DNA from: Skermania sp. ID1734
Lineage (GTDB): Bacteria; Actinomycetota; Actinomycetes; Mycobacteriales; Mycobacteriaceae
Reading direction: 5' to 3'
Assembly (NCBI RefSeq): GCF_007489285.1
Contig: NZ_VLIY01000006.1
Coordinates: 62,001 to 126,000 of the forward strand
Length of the DNA stretch: 64,000 bases
Position numbers and translations under genes: made by a program. Positions within the stretch are counted from its first letter, which is position 1; each line of letters starts with the position of its first letter. Shown one piece after another: positions 1 to 10,656 of this stretch. The notes under the pieces were generated by a model. That model saw only the letters and a list, made by a program, of their open reading frames with translations. It was not told where the DNA came from and searched no databases.

Positions 1-437
1 GTGGCGAGTGCATCGGCGTCCTGCTCGCCTTCGACGAGGTGCACCGTTACCGCGTCGGTGATCCGATCCTGGCGGTACAGCAGCCCTCCGCGTGGGGACG
101 CGGATTGCTCGAAAGACTTTTTGCTGTTGCGCTGCTGCGGCGCTTTGCGTTTCGCCCACGCCGCGTCCGGGTAGCGATAGGTGAGGTCGCGCCGGTTGTC
201 GAACATGTCGGCCATCGTGAGGCCGATCGCGGCGAGTACGTCAGCAGTGTTTTCGCCTGCGTGGCAATGCATCACGACTTTGCCGCCGACGTCCAAGATT
301 GACACCGACCGGTCGGCGCTGGAGTGGCCGGGAGCCTGCGCGCTGGCGCGGGTGGCGCTGTGTTCGATCACCGCCAGGCCATTGCAGCGGAACGCGTCAA
401 GCAGACGCTCGAAGGCTGTCCGCCGTAGAATGTTCAA
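1..437 (-). CDS. Primase/TOPRIM-like protein of integrated element (partial)
   Basis: The gene runs off the left edge, so only about 145 N-terminal residues are visible. The chosen start is a TTG at 435-437, preceded by a GAAAGAAGG ribosome site. Residues about 32-80 resemble the small zinc-binding module of phage and plasmid primases: APGH, a Ser-rich strand, MHCHAG, then AAIGLTMADMFD. About 55 residues later comes VEGEQDADAL, which fits the start of a TOPRIM fold. In related proteins the first motif is usually CPAH; here the Cys is Ala, so the zinc site may be degenerate. The gene is the last visible one of a leftward set (excisionase-like, unknown, this gene), consistent with replication of an integrated element. 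The C-terminal activity (helicase or polymerase) cannot be seen. Confidence 0.6.
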   Translation of the reverse strand, partial: MNILRRTAFERLLDAFRCNGLAVIEHSATRASAQAPGHSSADRSVSILDVGGKVVMHCHAGENTADVLAAIGLTMADMFDNRRDLTYRYPDAAWAKRKAPQQRNSKKSFEQSASPRGGLLYRQDRITDAVTVHLVEGEQDADALA

Positions 438-501
438 AGTTGGCCCTTCTTTCGAGGTGTTTGTGACTGGCCTCCGTTGTGAGCGGAGGCCGTCCGTTTC
501 G

Positions 502-918
502 TCAACCGAGTGGATCGTCTACGTCGCCGCCGCGCAGTGCCGCGAAATCCCCGCGCAGCACCTCCGCCAGGCTGACAAGATCGTTGAGCCGCATGGTGAG
601 TACGCCATCGCAACTCACCGTCAACGTCACTGCACCGGTACGGTCGGCGAGTGCGACCAGAGTCCCGTCCGACGTGACCACCTGTCGCGGTGGCCCAACC
701 AAGCCGACGTTGGCCCGCTGATCATCGAGGTCGCCGAACCGGCGCACGTTCCGACGCATCAGGATTCCCGCCATGCTCGCGTGAACGCTTGCCATGACGG
801 AATTCCCTTGCGCCGTCTCATATTCGGAGGCCTCCAGCAGGTCGAAAACCGTGAGGTCATTCACCGGCTTCGAGTTGCCGGGGGAGATTTCGAACATGTC
901 GCTTTGGCCGTCCGTCAT
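502..918 (-). CDS. Hypothetical protein of integrated element
   Basis: This 138-residue protein is not recognised. It starts at an ATG. The N-terminal third is polar; a central stretch reads RRNVRRFGDLDD, and the C-terminal half is a beta-rich pattern (QVVTSDGTLVALADRTGAVT) ending in an acidic tail. No signal peptide or membrane segment is visible. It lies 31 bp downstream of the excisionase-like gene and 64 bp upstream of the primase-like gene on the same strand, so the three probably form one leftward transcript. Its place in the element suggests an accessory replication or regulatory role, but nothing in the sequence proves it. Confidence 0.6.
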   Translation of the reverse strand: MTDGQSDMFEISPGNSKPVNDLTVFDLLEASEYETAQGNSVMASVHASMAGILMRRNVRRFGDLDDQRANVGLVGPPRQVVTSDGTLVALADRTGAVTLTVSCDGVLTMRLNDLVSLAEVLRGDFAALRGGDVDDPLG

Positions 919-949
919 GCGGCACCACCCGATGCCAATAGTGCATTGA

Positions 950-1165
950 TCATGCCGCGGCCTCCTCGAAGTAGGCGAGGACAGCCGTTTTCCGGTAGCG
1001 GACCGCGCCGCCGAGCTTGAGAAACGGAATCCCGCGGCCGAGTGCCCGGTCGGATGCGAGCTTCCTGAGGGACTGGCGGGTGGCCGCAGCGGTTTCGGGT
1101 GGGGTCATGAGTTCTGGCCAGCTAGCCGCATCCGCGATGTCGAGTTCGATTGGTAATCGCGCCAT
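950..1165 (-). CDS. Excisionase-like helix-turn-helix protein
   Basis: This 71-residue protein has the compact winged-helix pattern of phage excisionases and AlpA/MerR-type regulators. A 'LMTPPETAAATR' helix is followed by 'SLRKLASDRALGRGIPF', then the wing 'KLGGAVRYRKTAVLAYFE'. The KLGG-x-VRYR-x-x-V-x-A-(F/W) ending is the most characteristic part. In known elements such proteins bend DNA at attachment sites to steer the integrase towards excision, or control early genes. It is divergent from the integrase across a 255-bp gap that probably holds the promoters for both transcripts. A role as Xis is inferred from fold and neighbourhood. Confidence 0.7.
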   Translation of the reverse strand: MARLPIELDIADAASWPELMTPPETAAATRQSLRKLASDRALGRGIPFLKLGGAVRYRKTAVLAYFEEAAA

Positions 1166-1420
1166 TTCATGTCTCCTGTCGTTTTATGCGCTGACAGGTG
1201 CAACCTACGGCCAGAAAATGTGGCGAAATGCAGGCAGGACCAACAGGGGTATAGCCGAGTCTCGGTTGGCGAAATCCGCTGACCTGCATCGATTAACTAG
1301 AACAGTCGGTGTCCCTAGTGATGCGGATCACACTCGCGCCGTAGTCGGCATCACCCCAAAATGATGCGCGCATCCAATATCCTTTGACTCGAACCAAAAA
1401 TAGGTATCGGAGGGTGTGGG
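1166..1420. other. Divergent intergenic region of the integrated element
   Basis: This 255-bp gap separates the leftward excisionase-like gene from the rightward integrase. It is more AT-rich than its surroundings. No convincing gene is seen; the short leftward ORF across its right end has no family resemblance. A GGAGGGTG ribosome site lies just before the integrase ATG at 1421. The region probably contains the promoters that decide between integration and excision, but no clear -35/-10 pair or operator palindrome could be picked by eye. Confidence 0.4.
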
Positions 1421-2659
1421 ATGGCGAGAGCGGCACTGGCGCAAGGGCAAATGGGCAAAATCGGCACCAAGCAGCGGCCGAACGGGTCATGGCGGGCATG
1501 GGCGCAGTACGGCGACGTCGATGGTGTCACTCGCCCGATCAGCGGCTACGGCGCGACGCAGGAAAAGGCGATCGCCGATCTGAAGGCGAAGGCGCAGCAG
1601 CGGAAGGCAATTGCCGGTGAGGACACCACGCTCACGCCGTCGAGCAAGCTCGCCGACTTACTCGACCTTTGGTTTGAGGAAATCGAGGCAGAGGGTGGTA
1701 GGCGTGCGCAGTCGATCGAACGGTATCGTCACGCCGCCAAGGTGATCCGCGCACCGCGCACCGGTATCGGCAGCGTGCGCATTCAAGCGTGCACCACCGG
1801 CAAAGTCGACAAATTTCTGAAATCGATCGGTCGGGACCGCCCTGCGCTGGCGCGACTGTGCAAAGTCGTCCTCCAGGGTGCATTCGGGATGGCTGTGCGG
1901 CACGGCATCGTCGCCGTCAATCCAGTCCGGGAGGTGTCTCGTATCCGGTCCTCGAGCAAGCCGATCGAAGTGCTCGACCGCGACCAGCGGATCGCGCTGC
2001 GTGCCCGTGTTCGCGCTTGGGAGGCAGGCGAGCGGATGCCCGAGGATGCTCGGCCGCGGCAACGTGGTGGGCAACCTCGGGCGCGCGGACTGGTGGACGT
2101 AATGGACTTGGCGCTCGCGACCGGGTGCCGGATCGGCGAGCTACTCGCCCTTCGGTGGGCGGACGTCAGCGACCTCGACGGCGAGTGCCCGACCATCACC
2201 GTCGCGGCGACGATGGTGGACGTCGCAGGGAAGCTGGTGCGCCAAACATCTACGAAAACCGACGCGGGTTGGCGGGTGTTGACGGTGCCGCCGTTCGGTG
2301 TCGAGGTACTCAAACGCTTGCGTGACGAGCAGACGCCGGACCCGACCGCGCCGGTGCTGCCGTCGCAAACGGGTGGGCACAAAAACCCCCACAATTTCAA
2401 TCGCCAGTGGAGGGAGGCTCGCGGCACCGAGTTCGCATGGGTCACCGGGCACACATTCAGAAAGACAGTCCTGACAACGATCGACCGCGAAGTCGATTAC
2501 GACGCGACACGCGCGCAGGCCGGTCACTCGATCGCAGGCGACGGTGTGACCCGCCGCCACTACGTCGCGCGGGCAACGGTCGCGCCGGACCTGCGGGACG
2601 TTCTGGAGCCACTCGGCGACCGCCCAGATGCTGTTACCGATCTGTTATCCGCGTCATAA
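1421..2659 (+). CDS. Tyrosine-recombinase phage integrase
   Basis: This 412-residue site-specific recombinase has the usual three-part layout. An arm-binding N-terminus (about 1-60) includes a KIGTKQRPNGSW strand. A SAM-like core-binding domain follows (about 75-180). The catalytic domain carries the expected residues: Arg in ATGCRIGELLALRW, Lys in STKTDAGWR, His and Arg in GHTFRK, His in AGHS, and the nucleophile Tyr in RRHYVA. It reads toward the 3' end of tRNA-Lys, 80 bp away, the arrangement seen when an element has integrated into a tRNA 3' end. The mycobacteriophage Tweety attB is a tRNA-Lys gene next to ldtB in M. smegmatis; the same neighbours occur here, so this is probably that site. 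The start has a good Shine-Dalgarno sequence. Confidence 0.93.
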   Translation: MARAALAQGQMGKIGTKQRPNGSWRAWAQYGDVDGVTRPISGYGATQEKAIADLKAKAQQRKAIAGEDTTLTPSSKLADLLDLWFEEIEAEGGRRAQSIERYRHAAKVIRAPRTGIGSVRIQACTTGKVDKFLKSIGRDRPALARLCKVVLQGAFGMAVRHGIVAVNPVREVSRIRSSSKPIEVLDRDQRIALRARVRAWEAGERMPEDARPRQRGGQPRARGLVDVMDLALATGCRIGELLALRWADVSDLDGECPTITVAATMVDVAGKLVRQTSTKTDAGWRVLTVPPFGVEVLKRLRDEQTPDPTAPVLPSQTGGHKNPHNFNRQWREARGTEFAWVTGHTFRKTVLTTIDREVDYDATRAQAGHSIAGDGVTRRHYVARATVAPDLRDVLEPLGDRPDAVTDLLSAS

Positions 2660-2691
2660 ACGCGTCAGCAGGCCATTTTGGGTCGAAACGC

Positions 2692-2733
2692 AAACATCCT
2701 CCCACTCGCATTAACGCTGGTGGGAGGATGTTT
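2692..2733. terminator. Bidirectional hairpin terminator between integrase and tRNA-Lys
   Basis: A perfect 13-bp inverted repeat (2692-2704 with 2721-2733) has a 16-nt loop. It has A-rich flanks on the left and a short T-run on the right, so it can act as an intrinsic terminator in both directions. It follows the integrase stop by 32 bp and faces the 3' end of the tRNA gene. Confidence 0.8.
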
Positions 2734-2739
2734 TCTTGG

Positions 2740-2812
<73 letters not shown>

Positions 2813-2985
2813 AGGCGCCGTATTCGGGCGCGGGAGAGACCATAACAGGCCCGGGCGTTCGAAGGGAAATCGCCGGCTCGCCAGCGCCACCGCACGGGAC
2901 ACCAGGTGCCATAAACCGGCTCGCGTTGACACCTGATGTCCCGCGCGCGGGTCCGCGAAACGTGCCCGGCGCACGGCCGCGTGCG

Positions 2986-3014
2986 TTGGAACCGGACAAT
3001 TCGCCTGGCACAAT
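2986..3014 (+). promoter_or_regulatory. Candidate promoter of ldtB
   Basis: TTGGAA (2986-2991), a 17-bp spacer and CACAAT (3009-3014) match a SigA-type -35/-10 pair. They lie about 60 bp upstream of the ldtB start. The rest of 2813-3077 shows no gene. Confidence 0.45.
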
Positions 3015-3077
3015 GGTCGCCAACGCCGAATGGGGGATCGCTGTCGGCGAAGGCGCCAGTGCGGAGCGGAGTAAGGG

Positions 3078-4295
3078 ATGAAATCTGGTGATGCGCGTGT
3101 CCGGCGCCTCGGCCGACTACGTGTCACCGTCGCTTGTACTGCGCTCCTTGCCATAGTCGCGCTGCTGTCGGGTTGCACGCTGCCTGCCGATAATCCGCGC
3201 CAACCGCCTATCGACAAGAACCCGCTCACCGAGCTGATCAAGCCGAAGGTCACGGCCGCGGTCAAGGACGGTGACGTTGGCATCTCGCCGAGCATGCCGC
3301 TGACAGTGGCGGTCACTGACGGCAAGCTCGCGCAAGTCACCTTGTTCCGCCCCGACAACACTGTGGTCAACGGAGTGCTAGCACCGGACGGTTTGTCCTG
3401 GCGCAACGCCGAGGTGCTCGGCTACAACAAGGCCTATCGGATCGAGGCCAAGGCATATGGCCTCGGCGGCGCGACCACGACGGTGGTCAATTTCAAAACC
3501 AGCTCGCCGGAGAACCTCACTCAGCCGTACCTGATCCCCGGCGATGGTGACGTCGTCGGCATCGCACAGCCGGTGGCCATCCAGTTCGACGAGGCGATCC
3601 CAGATCGTCGTGCCGCCGAGCAGGCAATTCAGATCATCACCGACCCGCCGGTAGACGGCGCGTTCTACTGGCTGAACAAGCGTGAGGTGCGCTGGCGGCC
3701 TGAGCATTTCTGGAGCCCGGGAACCAAGATCAAGGTAGACGTGAACGTCTACGGCAAGGATCTCGGCGGTGGCCTGTTCGGCACGGAGGATGTGCACGCC
3801 AACTTCAGCATCGGTGATGCTGTGGTGCTCACCGCCGACGACAACACCAAACAGGTGACGGTAGAGCGCAACGGCGAGGTGATCCGCACCATGCCAACCT
3901 CGATGGGCAAGAACGACACGCCGACTGACAATGGCATCTATATAGTGGGAGACCGCTTCCAGCAGATAGTCATGGACTCCTCGACCTATGGAGTGCCGGT
4001 GAATTCGCCACAGGGTTATCGCACGCCGGTCGACTGGGCGACGCGAATTTCCTACAGCGGCATCTTCTTTCACTCCGCGCCATGGTCGGTCGGCCAGCAG
4101 GGCTATTCGAACTCCAGCCATGGCTGCCTGAATCTCAGCCCCGGCAACGCAGAGTGGGTGTTCAACAACACCAAGCGTGGCGACGTGGCCATCGTCAAGA
4201 ACACCGTGGGCGGCACGCTGTCTGGCACCGACGGACTGGGGGACTGGAACATTCCGTGGCAGGTGTGGAAGGCCGGCAACGCCGGGTCGGAGTAG
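3078..4295 (+). CDS. ldtB: L,D-transpeptidase lipoprotein LdtB (LdtMt2 type)
   Basis: This 405-residue exported enzyme makes 3-3 cross-links in peptidoglycan and is a target of carbapenems. A basic N-terminus and hydrophobic stretch end in the lipobox LLSGC (Cys33), so the mature protein is expected to be lipid-anchored outside the membrane. Two immunoglobulin-like domains follow (about 50-150 and 150-250). The YkuD catalytic domain (about 250-375) contains [11 protein letters not shown] and SSHGCLN, with the nucleophile near Cys350. The C-terminal [11 protein letters not shown] subdomain is typical of the Rv2518c family (408 residues). The gene stands alone between two tRNA genes, with a hairpin terminator right after it. 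The ATG at 3078 gives the full signal sequence. Confidence 0.93.
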   Translation: MKSGDARVRRLGRLRVTVACTALLAIVALLSGCTLPADNPRQPPIDKNPLTELIKPKVTAAVKDGDVGISPSMPLTVAVTDGKLAQVTLFRPDNTVVNGVLAPDGLSWRNAEVLGYNKAYRIEAKAYGLGGATTTVVNFKTSSPENLTQPYLIPGDGDVVGIAQPVAIQFDEAIPDRRAAEQAIQIITDPPVDGAFYWLNKREVRWRPEHFWSPGTKIKVDVNVYGKDLGGGLFGTEDVHANFSIGDAVVLTADDNTKQVTVERNGEVIRTMPTSMGKNDTPTDNGIYIVGDRFQQIVMDSSTYGVPVNSPQGYRTPVDWATRISYSGIFFHSAPWSVGQQGYSNSSHGCLNLSPGNAEWVFNNTKRGDVAIVKNTVGGTLSGTDGLGDWNIPWQVWKAGNAGSE

Positions 4296-4306
4296 CCCGA
4301 ACAAAC

Positions 4307-4342
4307 GAAAGTGGGCCGCCTCAGCTGAGACGGCCCACTTTC
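4307..4342. terminator. Hairpin terminator after ldtB
   Basis: A perfect 12-bp stem (4307-4318 with 4331-4342) encloses a loop that is itself palindromic (CTCAGCTGAG). Its left side is A-rich and its right side T-rich, so it can stop both ldtB transcripts and readthrough from the opposite strand. Confidence 0.8.
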
Positions 4343-4348
4343 ACTCCG

Positions 4349-4422
4349 GGTGAGTGACGGGACTCGAACCCGCGACAGCCAGGATCACAACCTGGTGCTC
4401 TACCAACTGAACTACACTCACC
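4349..4422 (-). tRNA. tRNA-His (GTG)
   Basis: Cloverleaf on the minus strand: acceptor GTGAGTG pairs with CACTCAC, the extra G-1 typical of tRNA-His is encoded opposite C73, and the anticodon loop TTGTGAT gives GTG. The T-arm is GTTCGAGTC. CCA is not encoded. Confidence 0.95.
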
Positions 4423-4512
4423 ATCCGCCGATTTGAGCCTCGCGGCGCAGAACCAGCGCGATCGATACTAGCGTGCCGGGGCGCCCGCCCGCCAATCGGT
4501 TGATCACAACCC

Positions 4513-5133
4513 TTACTCGCTGGCTGGGATCTTGCCGTTCTCGGATACCTGTTTGGCGATGGCGGCGATCTCGGCGGTCGACGGCCCCGGGTCCGGCACA
4601 AACGCGGTACGCCGGTAGTACTGCAGCTCGCGAATCGATTCCTTGATGTCTGCCAGCGCCCGGTGGGCCAGGCCCTTTTCCGGCTGGCCGAAATAGATTC
4701 GCGGGTACCAGCGCCGGCACAGTTCCTTTATGGAGCTGACGTCGATCATCCGATAGTGCAGGTACGCGTCGAGTTCGGGCATGTCGCGAGCGATGAAGCT
4801 GCGGTCGGTGGCAATCGAGTTGCCCGCGAGCGGTACGGTCCCGGCCACCGGCACGTGCTCGCGGACGTAATCGAGCACGAGCTTCTCGGCTTCGGCGACG
4901 CTCACTGTCGACCGGCGCACCTCCTCGGTGAGACCTGACTTGTGGTGCATCTCCGCGACAACCTTCGGCATGTCCGCCAGCGCGGCTTCGTCGGCGTGAA
5001 TCACGATGTCCACGCCGTCGCCGAGAACATTGAGTTGACCGTCGGTGACCAGCGCCGCGACCTCGATCAACTTGTCGGTCCCGAGGCGGAGGCCGGTCAT
5101 CTCGCAATCGATCCACACAAGTTTGTCCTGCAC
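4513..5133 (-). CDS. orn: Oligoribonuclease
   Basis: This 3'-5' exoribonuclease degrades 2-5-nt RNA and pGpG to mononucleotides in the cytoplasm. The DEDDh motifs are all visible: WIDCEMTG near the N-terminus, [15 protein letters not shown] in the middle, and [11 protein letters not shown]. The [15 protein letters not shown] segment is typical of Orn. I chose the GTG at 5133 (protein begins [14 protein letters not shown]) because it matches the mycobacterial family start. It also sits 7 nt after a TAGTGT -10 box (5146-5141), implying a leaderless mRNA. An upstream GTG at 5142 would add three residues. Its promoter overlaps the inverted-end segment at 5146-5308. Confidence 0.95.
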   Translation of the reverse strand: MQDKLVWIDCEMTGLRLGTDKLIEVAALVTDGQLNVLGDGVDIVIHADEAALADMPKVVAEMHHKSGLTEEVRRSTVSVAEAEKLVLDYVREHVPVAGTVPLAGNSIATDRSFIARDMPELDAYLHYRMIDVSSIKELCRRWYPRIYFGQPEKGLAHRALADIKESIRELQYYRRTAFVPDPGPSTAEIAAIAKQVSENGKIPASE

Positions 5134-5145
5134 AAGACACACACT

Positions 5146-5308
5146 AGGGCCTGTCGCCTGATTCTCATCCGGCGACCCGCGAGCCGTATCACCGCCCGCC
5201 GGCGTTGCCGTCGGCGCCGATACAACACCGGTATCGGCTTCTCCTCCGCCTTGCCGGACGACGATTCGATCTCGCGTCGCATCCGGCCAGATTCAGGCGA
5301 CAGGCCCT
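5146..5308. mobile_element. MITE-like segment with 16-bp perfect inverted ends
   Basis: AGGGCCTGTCGCCTGA (5146-5161) is repeated as its exact reverse complement at 5293-5308, bounding 163 bp between the divergent orn and HerA-like genes. No ORF inside resembles a protein family. The layout is that of a miniature inverted-repeat transposable element, although no target-site duplication is visible in the immediate flanks. The alternative is a long-range regulatory or RNA hairpin. Confidence 0.35.
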
Positions 5309-5420
5309 GTCAGGACCTGAACTTTTGCTCCGACGGCGTTAAGGTCTGGCGGGGGATCGCTGCCGGTTCGTGATCTTCCTCGGCCAACCCAGTGACCGGC
5401 GCAGTACCGAGGAGTATGCG

Positions 5421-7055
5421 ATGACCAGTCCGGAGGAGAAGCTGCTGGCGGCGCGCAAGGCGGCGGCTGAGGCCGCGGCCGCACTGGAAGCCGCCGAACG
5501 CGAGGCTGCCGCCGCCAAGAAGGCCGCTGAAGCTCCTTCAACCAACTCGGACGCCGCGCAGGAAATCGCGCAGGGCTACGCGGTCAGCGCGGCAGCGCTG
5601 GACCTGGGCACGGTGATAGTGGACGGACAGGTTGATCCGCAAGCCGCGGTTCGTATCCCATTGCGCACGGTCAACCGGCACGGGCTGGTTGCCGGCGCAA
5701 CCGGAACCGGCAAGACCAAGACCCTGCAGGGCATCGCCGAACAACTCTCGGCCGCTGGCGTCCCGGTCGTGTTGGCCGACGTCAAGGGCGACTTGTCGGG
5801 GTTGTCGGCACCCGGCGCAGACGACGAGAAACTGCGTGCCCGTGCAAACGAGACCGGTGCGACCGATTGGACGCCAACGGGGTTCCCGACGCAGTTCGTC
5901 TCGCTGGGAACCGAGGGTATCGGCGTTCCGGTGCGTGCCACGATCACGTCGTTCGGCCCGATCTTGTTGAGCAAAGTCCTGGGGCTCAACGCAACCCAGG
6001 AGTCCACGCTCGGGCTGATCTTCCACTGGGCCGATACCCAGGGCTTGTCGCTGCTCGACCTCAAAGACCTGCGGGCCGTCATCCAGCACCTCACCAGCGA
6101 CGAAGGCAAGGCGGATCTGAAGGGAATCGGCGGCGTGTCGGCGACGACGGCCGGAGTGATCCTGCGCGCGCTGGTGAATCTCGAAGGCGAGGGTGGTGAC
6201 ACCTTTTTCGGTGAACCCGAGTTCGAGACCGCCGACCTACTGCGCCTCGACGGCAGTGGCCGCGGCATCATCACGCTCTTCGAACTCGGCTCGCAGGCCG
6301 CGCGGCCGACGATGTTCTCCACCTTCCTCATGTGGGTGCTCGCCGACCTGTTCCAAACACTGCCGGAGGTGGGCGACGTCGACAAGCCGCGACTCGTCTT
6401 CATCTTCGACGAGGCGCATTTGCTGTTCGCCGACGCGTCGAAGGCGTTCCTCGAACAGGTCGAGCAGACGGTGAAGCTGATCCGTTCCAAGGGCGTCGGC
6501 GTGTTCTTCTGCACCCAGTTGCCGACGGACATTCCCAACCCGGTGCTGTCCCAACTCGGCGCCCGCGTGCAGCATGCGCTGCGCGCGTTCACGCCCGACG
6601 ATCAGAAGGCGCTGAGCAAGACCGTTCGTACTTACCCGAAGACGAAGGTGTACGACCTCGAGGAGGCGTTGACCTCGCTCGGTATCGGCGAGGCGATCGT
6701 GACGGTCCTGTCGGAAACGGGCGCGCCGACGCCGGTGGCGTGGACACGGCTGCGTCCGCCGCGCTCGCTCATGGACACTATCGGCGAAGACGCCATCCGT
6801 GTCGCGGCGCGATCGAGCGACCTGCAGGCCAAGTACGGCCAGACCATCGACCGCGAGTCCGCCTACGAGCGGCTGTCCGCCAAAGTCGCGCAAGCTCCGG
6901 TCGAGCAGGAGCCGCAGCGCCGGACGCCCGTTGCGGAAGAGACCGCGGCCGAGCGGATCATGCGTAACCCGGCGGTCAAGAGCTTCCTGCGTTCGGCCGC
7001 GTCGGCGGCGGGCCGGGAAATCACCCGAAGCCTGTTCGGCACCCGCCGCCGCTGA
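5421..7055 (+). CDS. HerA-like helicase / DUF853 ATPase
   Basis: This 544-residue cytoplasmic AAA-type ATPase is of the DUF853/HerA family (Rv2510c-like). An Ala/Glu-rich coiled-coil N-terminus (about 1-45) precedes the ATPase. The P-loop is GATGTGKTKTLQ (about residue 90), Walker B is VFIFDEAHLLF, and FFCTQLPTDIP is the sensor region. The C-terminus carries a basic patch (TRSLFGTRRR). HerA proteins are DNA translocases, but the cellular role of this branch is not established. The ATG at 5421 has GAGGAG 6 bp upstream; the open frame extends to 5370, but that start lacks a ribosome site. It converges with cmrA with a single base between the stops. Confidence 0.9.
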   Translation: MTSPEEKLLAARKAAAEAAAALEAAEREAAAAKKAAEAPSTNSDAAQEIAQGYAVSAAALDLGTVIVDGQVDPQAAVRIPLRTVNRHGLVAGATGTGKTKTLQGIAEQLSAAGVPVVLADVKGDLSGLSAPGADDEKLRARANETGATDWTPTGFPTQFVSLGTEGIGVPVRATITSFGPILLSKVLGLNATQESTLGLIFHWADTQGLSLLDLKDLRAVIQHLTSDEGKADLKGIGGVSATTAGVILRALVNLEGEGGDTFFGEPEFETADLLRLDGSGRGIITLFELGSQAARPTMFSTFLMWVLADLFQTLPEVGDVDKPRLVFIFDEAHLLFADASKAFLEQVEQTVKLIRSKGVGVFFCTQLPTDIPNPVLSQLGARVQHALRAFTPDDQKALSKTVRTYPKTKVYDLEEALTSLGIGEAIVTVLSETGAPTPVAWTRLRPPRSLMDTIGEDAIRVAARSSDLQAKYGQTIDRESAYERLSAKVAQAPVEQEPQRRTPVAEETAAERIMRNPAVKSFLRSAASAAGREITRSLFGTRRR

Positions 7056-7056
7056 G

Positions 7057-7860
7057 CTATTCGCCGAGCTTGCTGTAGAACTTGCCGACGATCGGCGCAA
7101 CGATCGAGCGCGGGCTGTAGCCGCCCGCGAGCGACATGCCCTTGCCGATCAGGCCGGGCACCACGCGCATCTTGTTGCGCTCGAGCGCGTCGAGCGAGAT
7201 GCGCGCCGTTTGTTCCGAAGACACCCACAGGAAGCCGGGCACCATCTTGTCGACGATCGACGCTTCGGCCGGGTCCGGCTCCTCGGTGCGCACAGGGCCG
7301 GGGGCGAGCAGCGTGACGTGCACGCCGGTGTCCGTGAGCTCGCCGCGCAGCGACTCACAGAACGTGTTGGCGAAGGCCTTGGTGGCTGCGTACGTGGCGT
7401 TATTGGGGATCGGCATGTTGCCCGCGGCCGATCCGCTGATCAGGATGCCGCCACCGCCGCGGGCCAGCATGCCCGGCAGCACGGCCAACGTCAGGTCGTG
7501 CACGGCGACCGCGTTGAGTTCCACCTGGGCGCGTTCATAGGCCGGGTCGAGGGTCGCGACCGGCCCGAATGTGGCGATTCCCGCGTTGTTGCACAGAATC
7601 GCGATGTCGCGCTCGGCGAGTTCCGCCGTGAACGGCGCCCGCTTGTCACGATCGGACAGGTCGACCGCGCGTACCTCGACCTCGACGCCGTGCTCGGCGC
7701 GCAGCTTGACCGCGAGCTCTTCCATGATGTCGCCGCGGCGGGCCGCGAGGATCAGCGAGTACCCGCGGGTGGCGAGCTCGACGGCCAGTGCGGTGCCGAT
7801 GCCGGACGAAGCTCCGGTCACGACCGCGCGGTTTTCGGTGGTGGGTGCTGGAATGCTCAC
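7057..7860 (-). CDS. cmrA: Mycolate reductase CmrA (short-chain dehydrogenase)
   Basis: This 267-residue SDR has the NADPH-binding TGASSGIG near the N-terminus, the NNAG motif, and the catalytic ISGSAAG Ser with YAATKA (Tyr-x-x-x-Lys). It is syntenic with Rv2509, next to the HerA-like gene and orn. Rv2509/CmrA reduces the 3-oxo-mycolyl intermediate to mature mycolic acid, the last step of mycolate assembly. I chose the GTG at 7860: a TACTCT -10 box lies 6 nt upstream (7872-7867), a leaderless layout, and the longer open frame to 7998 is Arg-rich noise. The C-terminus SPRSIVAPIVGKFYSKLGE is intact. Confidence 0.88.
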   Translation of the reverse strand: MSIPAPTTENRAVVTGASSGIGTALAVELATRGYSLILAARRGDIMEELAVKLRAEHGVEVEVRAVDLSDRDKRAPFTAELAERDIAILCNNAGIATFGPVATLDPAYERAQVELNAVAVHDLTLAVLPGMLARGGGGILISGSAAGNMPIPNNATYAATKAFANTFCESLRGELTDTGVHVTLLAPGPVRTEEPDPAEASIVDKMVPGFLWVSSEQTARISLDALERNKMRVVPGLIGKGMSLAGGYSPRSIVAPIVGKFYSKLGE

Positions 7861-7924
7861 GCGCCGAGAGTATCGGCCGCCCCGCCATCGAGCCAGCCAG
7901 CGGCGCCGCTGCCGGCCCCGCCGC

Positions 7925-10512
<2,588 letters not shown>

Positions 10513-10538
10513 GGGTGGAGCCTATATGCACCCAGTTG

Positions 10539-10560
10539 CCTATGCAACAGGTTGCGTAGG
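10539..10560. promoter_or_regulatory. Putative PadR operator palindrome
   Basis: This 22-bp near-perfect inverted repeat has half-sites CCTAtGCAAC and GTTGCgTAGG around a central AG; only one position per arm deviates. It lies 27 bp upstream of the padR start. A further partial half-site (CCTATATGCA, 10521-10530) overlaps the -10 region. Confidence 0.65.
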
Positions 10561-10656
10561 CCGGCGAAGTCGCCCGCTCTTTCGCGTCGGACTGCGGTCG
10601 ATCGACTGCAGTCCGTGCACAAGTAGGGGGTGACCTCGGGGGATAGGCTCGGCAGC

